Shown here in pieces: positions 40,570-46,287 of a stretch of DNA of 46,287 bases. Position numbers and translations under genes: made by a program. Source of the DNA: Ectothiorhodospiraceae bacterium (lineage in GTDB: Bacteria > Pseudomonadota > Gammaproteobacteria > Nitrococcales > Aquisalimonadaceae); assembly GCA_020831845.1 (NCBI GenBank), contig JAFIFV010000134.1:1-46287 (forward strand). Reading direction: 5' to 3'. A model generated the notes under the pieces. That model saw only the letters and a program-made list of their open reading frames with translations, had not been told where the DNA came from and did no database searches. Numbering within the stretch: position 1 is the stretch's first letter; the number at the start of each line of letters is the position of its first letter.

Positions 40570-43293
40570 CGTCCCACTACGGTGGAATCGCCTGCCGAGC
40601 AAGGCTTTCTCCAACTCCACCAGCACCAGTACGGCCAGCCCCAGCACCAGCATCACGCCCCAATCCCGCAACGGCAGGGCCGTGGTACCGAACAGCGTCT
40701 GCAACGGCGGCAGGTAGGTGAAGGCCAGTTGCAGCAACACGATGGCCGCGATCGCGCCCGGCACCCAGGGGTTGGCCGTGAATACCGTCGACGTGACCGA
40801 CGGTTCGATCACGAAGCGGGCGCTGATCAGGTAGAACACCTGGCACACCACCAGCGTGTTCACGGCCAGGGTACGGGCGTAATCCAACGACAGTCCATCG
40901 TTCAGTTCCAGCAGGAACATGCCGACCGTGGCGGCCACCAGCAGCAGCGAGACGAAGCCGATACGCCAGAGCATGTAGTGACTGAGTATCGGCGCCCCGG
41001 GTGGCCGCGGCGGCCGCTGCATGACGCGCGGCTCGGACGGCTCGAACGCCAACGCCAGGCCCAGCGTCACCGCGGTGACCATGTTCACCCAGAGGATCTG
41101 AACCGGCGTGATGGGCAAGGTCATGCCCGCCAGCACGGCCAGTATGATCACGCCCGCCTGGCCGCCGTTGGTGGGAAGCAGGAACAGCAGCGTCTTGCGC
41201 AGATTGTCGTAGACAGTCCGGCCTTCCTCCACGGCACGGGCGATGGAGGCGAAGTTGTCGTCCGCCAGCACCATCTCGCTGGCCTCCTTGGAAACCTCGG
41301 TACCCTTCTGACCCATGGCCACGCCAACGTCCGCACGCTTCAGTGCAGGGGCGTCGTTGACGCCATCGCCTGTCATGGCCACGATCTCGTCGTTGGCCTG
41401 CAGCGCCCGCACCAGACGCAGCTTGTGCTCGGGACTGGCCCGGGCAAAGACATCCGTTTCCGCAACCAACCGGCGCAGCGCGTCCTCGTCCAGATCCTCG
41501 AGTTCGTTTCCGGTCACCACGCTCTCGCCGTCGCCGATGCCGAGTTCCGCCCCGATGGCCCGCGCGGTCAGGCCATGGTCGCCGGTGATCATCTTCACCC
41601 GGATACCCGCCTGCCGGCACAGGTCCACGGCCCGTATCGCCTCCTCGCGCGGCGGATCGATCATGCCCACCACACCGATCAGCACCAGGCCCTGCTCCAC
41701 GTCCTCGAAATGCAGTTCGCGCTTGTCGTCCGACACCGGCCTGCTGGCGATGGCCAGCAATCGTTGCCCCTTGGCCGCAATGGCGTCCATACGCTCACGC
41801 CAGGACTCGGCATCCAGGGGCTCGTCGCCATCGGCGCCCCGCTGCTGCTCGCACATCTCCAGGAGCCGTTCGGGCGCCCCCTTCACGTAAGCCACCGCAT
41901 TACCCTGGTGGTCGTGATGCAGCGTCGCCATGAAACGGTGTTCGGACTCGAACGGGATCGCATCGGTGCGCGGCCAGTCCTTGTGCTCACGATCGGGATC
42001 CAGGCCAGCCTTCATGGCAAGCGTGACCAGCGCGCCCTCGGTGGGGTCTCCCTGCACGTGCCACTGGCCATCCTTCTGATGCACGGACGCGTCGTTGCAC
42101 AGCAGTACGGCGCGGAGAAGCTCCAGCAGCCGCTCCGACTGTTCCGGCTCCACTGCCTTGCCGTCGTTCTCCAGCCCGCCGTCGGGGGCATAGCCGACGC
42201 CGCTGACGGAGTAGTGCTCCCCAGCCAGCGCCAGACTCTGCACGGTCATTTCATTCCGGGTCAGCGTGCCTGTCTTGTCAGAGCAGATCACGGTCACGGA
42301 GCCCAGCGTTTCCACCGCCGGCAATTTGCGGATGATGGCCTTCCGCCCCGCCATCCGCTGCACGCCGATGGCCAGCGTGATGGTCATGATGGCGGGCAGC
42401 CCTTCGGGAATGGCGGCGACCGCCAGGCCGACGCCGGCCAGGAAGACCTCCGCCAGCGCGTAGTCACGTACCAGATAACCGAACAGGACCACAGCGGCGG
42501 CCATGCCCAGGATGGCCCCCGCGAGCCAGCGGCCGAAAGCGTTGATCTGGCGGATCAGCGGCGTGGTCATGTCGTCCACGGATTCCAGCATGGCGCTGAT
42601 ACGGCCGATCTCCGTCTGCGCCCCGGTGGCCACGACCACGCCGGTGGACTGGCCGTATGTCACCAGGGTGCCGGAATATGTCATGCAGAGCCGGTCGCCC
42701 AGTGCCGCCTCCGCGGGCTGCGGATCAACGTGCTTGTCCACCGGCACGGATTCGCCGGTGAGCACCGATTCGTCCACCCGCAGATCGCGCGCCTTGAGCA
42801 GACGCAGGTCCGCCGGCACCTTGTCGCCGGACTGCATGACCACGATATCGCCAGGCACCAGATCCTCGGCGGAGATCTCCTGGCGCTTGCCGTCGCGCAA
42901 CACCGTGGCCTTCGGGGACAACATGTCCCTGATCGCATCCAGCGCGCGCTCCGCCTTGCCTTCCTGCATCACCCCGATCACGGCGTTGATGACGACCACG
43001 CCCAGGATCACCGCGGTGTCCAGCCAGTGTCCGAGCAGGGCGGTAATCGCCGCCGCCGCGATCAGCACGTAGATCAGCACGTTGTGGAACTGGAGCAGAA
43101 AGCGTATCAGCAGTCCGTGCCGTTTCGGCGGCGGCAGCCGATTGGGGCCGGTTTCCTGCAAGCGCCGATCGGACTCCTGCTGCGACAACCCCTTGCTGTC
43201 GCTGGAGAGTTCTTCCAGAACCTGGGGTGCATCCAGGGTGTGCCAGGCGGATGTGTCATTCTTCGTCGGTATCGGACGCTGGCTCTCATTCAT
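40567..43293 (-). CDS. Cation-transporting P-type ATPase (P2/SERCA-like)
   Basis: This 908-residue P-type ATPase has a cation-transporter N-terminus, TGESVPVD as actuator signature (TGE at 179-181) and the transmembrane motif PEGLPA (296-301). The phosphorylation motif DKTGT starts at Asp339 (ICSDKTGTLTRNEM), and GDGVND and TGDHG complete the ATP domain. The M6 region reads VNMVTAVTLGLALAFEP, which resembles the Pma1/SERCA-like bacterial group. This class exports or imports Ca2+, Mg2+, Na+ or H+, and the ion cannot be assigned from the sequence. The start at 43293 (MNESQRPIP) is preferred over one 29 codons earlier, although neither has a good ribosome-binding site. The stop codon TAG is formed by repeat copy D. 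Confidence 0.92.
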   Translation of the reverse strand: MNESQRPIPTKNDTSAWHTLDAPQVLEELSSDSKGLSQQESDRRLQETGPNRLPPPKRHGLLIRFLLQFHNVLIYVLIAAAAITALLGHWLDTAVILGVVVINAVIGVMQEGKAERALDAIRDMLSPKATVLRDGKRQEISAEDLVPGDIVVMQSGDKVPADLRLLKARDLRVDESVLTGESVPVDKHVDPQPAEAALGDRLCMTYSGTLVTYGQSTGVVVATGAQTEIGRISAMLESVDDMTTPLIRQINAFGRWLAGAILGMAAAVVLFGYLVRDYALAEVFLAGVGLAVAAIPEGLPAIMTITLAIGVQRMAGRKAIIRKLPAVETLGSVTVICSDKTGTLTRNEMTVQSLALAGEHYSVSGVGYAPDGGLENDGKAVEPEQSERLLELLRAVLLCNDASVHQKDGQWHVQGDPTEGALVTLAMKAGLDPDREHKDWPRTDAIPFESEHRFMATLHHDHQGNAVAYVKGAPERLLEMCEQQRGADGDEPLDAESWRERMDAIAAKGQRLLAIASRPVSDDKRELHFEDVEQGLVLIGVVGMIDPPREEAIRAVDLCRQAGIRVKMITGDHGLTARAIGAELGIGDGESVVTGNELEDLDEDALRRLVAETDVFARASPEHKLRLVRALQANDEIVAMTGDGVNDAPALKRADVGVAMGQKGTEVSKEASEMVLADDNFASIARAVEEGRTVYDNLRKTLLFLLPTNGGQAGVIILAVLAGMTLPITPVQILWVNMVTAVTLGLALAFEPSEPRVMQRPPRPPGAPILSHYMLWRIGFVSLLLVAATVGMFLLELNDGLSLDYARTLAVNTLVVCQVFYLISARFVIEPSVTSTVFTANPWVPGAIAAIVLLQLAFTYLPPLQTLFGTTALPLRDWGVMLVLGLAVLVLVELEKALLGRRFHRSGT

Positions 43294-43441
43294 GAAGGAC
43301 CATGTACCCTGTTTGTCGTGAATCCGTGCCGATGATGCCCTGCCCGGCCGCCTGCGGCGTTGACCTGAAGCAAGAGCCATAACTTCAGTCTATCGAAGGG
43401 ATACACCAACTCACATTTTGCTTTGCTGCCATGCACAGTAA

Positions 43442-44458
<1,017 letters not shown>

Positions 44459-44615
44459 CAGCGCACGCTGTCGCCGGTACCCGGCAGAATGCGGATAATC
44501 TCCCGGAATCGGGGCAATCTGCGTCGATTGCACTTGTAAATTGCGTCGGGAACCCCAAACTGGTGATAACAGTGACGATTTTCAAGCAACTTCAAGGAAC
44601 GGTAGCACCAATACC

Positions 44616-44939
44616 ATGTCAACCAGCCCACTCAACCCCCGCATTGTTGTCCGCAAACCGGAAGAACAGCAGCAAATCGACCGGGAAACCCAGAACCTGG
44701 CGCTCTATTACCACGAGAATTGCGTGCACTGCATACGGGTGCTGCGCGTAATCGAGCGGCTGCACCTGAAGATCGACTTCCGCAACATCCGCGAAGTCCC
44801 GGCGTATCGGGACCAGTTGGTGGAGCATGGTGGCAGTAGCACCGTACCCTGCCTGCAGGTGCGCAAGGAGGACGGCGACCTGGAGTGGTTGTACGAGTCG
44901 CACAGGATTATCGATTACCTGGAAGAACGCTTCGTCTGA
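44616..44939 (+). CDS. Glutaredoxin-like protein
   Basis: This 107-residue protein has a glutaredoxin/GST-N-like thioredoxin fold with active site CVHC (Cys36, Cys39) in YYHENCVHCIRVLRVI. The GSH-binding strand appears as SSTVPCLQVRKEDGD and the C-terminal helix as YESHRIIDYLEERF. It probably reduces disulfides with glutathione, and its position after trxB suggests a redox pairing. The start at 44616 (MSTSPLNPR) has no obvious close ribosome-binding site. A longer 5' reading frame looks non-coding. The protein N-terminus (1-25) is polar. Confidence 0.88.
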   Translation: MSTSPLNPRIVVRKPEEQQQIDRETQNLALYYHENCVHCIRVLRVIERLHLKIDFRNIREVPAYRDQLVEHGGSSTVPCLQVRKEDGDLEWLYESHRIIDYLEERFV

Positions 44940-44992
44940 GCGTTCGAGGCCAACCGTCGTCGTAGGGCATTTTCCGGCCTGACGGCCGGATT

Positions 44993-45421
44993 GGTGGCAA
45001 TCGCCTGTGGCGATTACCCCCCTACGCCATGCCGCACGCTACGGACCGAATCCCTTCGTAGGGGGGGTAACCGCGCAGCGGTTGCCACCGTCGGGCGTAG
45101 AACCAACTCATGTGGAGATACGTACCACCGACTTGTCCGACCTGGTGGCAATCGCCTGCGGCGATTACCCCCCTACGCCATGCCGCACGCCACGCAGCGA
45201 ATCCCTTCGTAGGGGGGTAACCGCGCAGCGGTTGCCACCGTCGGGCGCAGAGCCGACTCATGTGGAGATGCGGACCATCGATTTGTCCGACCTGGTGGCC
45301 GGATTGGGGCAATAGCCCGCGGCGATTCCGCCCCTACGCCATGCCGCACGCCACGCAGCGAATCCCTTCGTAGGGGGGTAACCGCGCAGCGGTTGCCACC
45401 GTCGGGCGCAAGGCCGAAACA
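44993..45421. repeat. Tandem 150-bp REP-like repeat, about three copies
   Basis: Nearly three direct copies of a 150/151-base unit begin at 44993, 45144 and 45294 (the last is shortened at about 45421). Each unit carries a left arm GGTGGCAATCGCC..GATTACCCCCCTACG and a right arm CGTAGGGGGGTAACC..GGTTGCCACC, which are near-inverted repeats, so each unit can fold into a long hairpin. Changes between copies are few (for example CTGTGG/CTGCGG), so the expansion is recent. A shorter palindrome, CGTAGGGCATTTTCCGGCC, lies just upstream. This resembles REP/BIME-type extragenic palindromes. The 530-base gap between glutaredoxin and exonuclease III is filled by these repeats and copy E. Confidence 0.9.
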
Positions 45422-45429
45422 CGGCACGC

Positions 45430-45468
45430 CCATTCACGCGGCAACGTGAAAACTTCAGGGCTTCCCTA
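45430..45468 (-). repeat. Composite palindromic element, partial copy E
   Basis: On the minus strand this reads TAGGGAAGCCCTGAAGTTTT, then CACGTTGCCGCGTGAATGGG. The first 25 bases match the left end of copy A (TAaGGAAGCACTGAAGTATTCACG) with few changes. The TTCACG and CGTGAA halves form a perfect 6-bp hairpin. The terminal TAG is the stop codon of the exonuclease III gene. The rest of the element is missing. Confidence 0.75.
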
Positions 45469-46242
45469 GGAACACGTCCAGTCGTAATCCACCGTTAGCG
45501 GCGCGTGGTCCGAGAAGCGGTCGGCGGTAAAGACGTCGGCCTCAATGGCCTTGGATGCCATGCCCGGCGTGGCGACGTGGTAGTCGATACGCCACCCCGT
45601 GTTGTTGTCCCAGGCCCTGCCCCGGTTCGACCACCAGGTGTACTGCTCCTTCTCCGGATACAGCCTGCGATAGACGTCCACCCAGTTCTCGGTGGTGAAA
45701 AGCCGCTCCATCCAGTCGCGCTCCTCGGGCAGGAAACCGGAGTTTTTCTGGTTGCCGCGCCAGTTCTTAAGATCCAGCTTGCGGTGGGCAATGTTCCAGT
45801 CGCCGCAGATCACGTACTCGCGGTCGTCGGACATCCAGCCACGCAGCGCTTCCATGAAACGCTCCATCACTCCGAACTTGACCTGCTGGCGCTCGTCGCC
45901 GGAAGACCCCGATGGCATGTAGAGCGAGATCACCGACAGTCTGCCGAAGCGGGCCTCAATGAACCTGCCCTCGGCGTCGAAATCCTCCCAGCCTATCCCC
46001 TTGATGACCTCGTCGGGCTCGACCCGACTGTACAGACCCACGCCGCTGTAGCCCTTTTTCTCCGCCGGGTGGTACCAGGAATGGAAGCCGTCGGGATAAA
46101 AAGGGGTTTCGCCCAGTTGGTCTTCCTGGGCCTTGATTTCCTGCAGACAGACCACATCGGCCTTCTGCTGCGGCAGCCACTCGAAAAAGCCCTTCCGGGC
46201 GGCGGCACGAATGCCGTTGCAATTGAGCGTGATGATTCGCAT
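45466..46242 (-). CDS. xth: Exodeoxyribonuclease III
   Basis: This 258-residue AP endonuclease/3' exonuclease acts in base-excision repair. It starts MRIITLNCNGIRAAARKGFF, has LQEIK (catalytic Glu35), LYMPSGSSGDERQ, YVICGDWNIAHRKLDLKNW and the C-terminal SDHAPLTVDYDW, all diagnostic of the exonuclease III/ExoA family. Metal-binding and catalytic residues are intact. The stop codon is the first TAG of repeat copy E. The start codon is only about 45 bases from the contig end, so upstream context is unknown. Confidence 0.95.
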   Translation of the reverse strand: MRIITLNCNGIRAAARKGFFEWLPQQKADVVCLQEIKAQEDQLGETPFYPDGFHSWYHPAEKKGYSGVGLYSRVEPDEVIKGIGWEDFDAEGRFIEARFGRLSVISLYMPSGSSGDERQQVKFGVMERFMEALRGWMSDDREYVICGDWNIAHRKLDLKNWRGNQKNSGFLPEERDWMERLFTTENWVDVYRRLYPEKEQYTWWSNRGRAWDNNTGWRIDYHVATPGMASKAIEADVFTADRFSDHAPLTVDYDWTCS

Positions 46243-46261
46243 GGACTGGAAACTCGATCGT

Positions 46262-46287
46262 CGCGGGGGGGGGGCGGCGGGGCGGGG
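46262..46287. other. Low-quality contig end
   Basis: The last 25 bases are nearly all G with a few C. With the matching homopolymer at the other end, this marks the frayed edge of an assembly contig. No biological feature should be inferred. Confidence 0.7.

Noticed and set aside
40462..43335. 957-codon plus-strand reading frame opposite the P-type ATPase
   Set aside because: It is the mirror of a gene with all P-type ATPase motifs. Its protein is a His/Gln/Arg-rich low-complexity sequence with no domain, typical of antisense frames in GC-rich DNA.
44993..45421. CRISPR array
   Set aside because: The units are 150 bases and nearly identical throughout, with no short repeats separated by unique spacers and no cas genes nearby.

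Overview
The window looks like one complete assembly contig. Both ends run into low-quality homopolymer sequence, and the first gene has lost its 5' part. The GC-rich sequence and the gene set (YggX-MutY, ThiS-ThiG-TrmB, Tas, YbiI, AsmA and a Pil-Chp-like chemosensory operon) point to a gammaproteobacterium. A halophilic or phototrophic-sulfur relative (Ectothiorhodospiraceae-like) is my guess, but it is an inference only.

Layout. 1-8.8 kb is a catabolic/detoxification accessory region. It holds the reductase half of a CYP102-like self-sufficient P450, an unknown membrane protein, an HCCA-isomerase/SDR pair facing an HxlR regulator, the zinc-finger protein YbiI, a CmcJ-like enzyme, a MATE exporter, and a cupin facing a second HxlR regulator. 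Each HxlR gene shares its control region with its divergent partner, and each region carries two short palindromes that look like operators. 8.8-15.6 kb is a small genomic island next to tRNA-Phe. It contains a C5-cytosine methyltransferase, a 1378-residue RecB/Cas4-like nuclease fused to an SF1 helicase, and a decayed tyrosine integrase. I read it as a two-gene restriction-like defence module. 15.7-23.7 kb is housekeeping: yggX-mutY-asmA, a host-attachment-like protein, tRNA-Gly, thiS-thiG-trmB-tas, and a small acidic protein. 23.7-29 kb holds an unusual tail-anchored response regulator, a two-gene potassium-channel operon, and a zinc-free MDR oxidoreductase. 29.3-38.3 kb is a seven-gene chemosensory operon: a binding lipoprotein, CheW, a response regulator, CheY, CheW, a PilJ-like receptor, and a CheA-REC hybrid. 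Most of its genes overlap or nearly touch. 38.4-46.3 kb has a Sel1 protein, an AmpG-like permease, a P-type ATPase, thioredoxin reductase, a glutaredoxin-like protein and exonuclease III.

Two repeat systems thread through the contig. The first is a composite palindromic element, seen as two long copies (about 4.8 and 25.5 kb) and three partial copies (5.4, 40.5 and 45.4 kb). Its terminal TAG/TAA forms the stop codon of four different genes. The second is a 150-bp unit in nearly three tandem copies at 45 kb. Each unit is a REP-like palindrome. The strongest candidates for undescribed biology are the methyltransferase plus nuclease-helicase module, the stop-codon-forming repeat family, the binding-lipoprotein-coupled chemosensory operon, and the tail-anchored REC coiled-coil protein.
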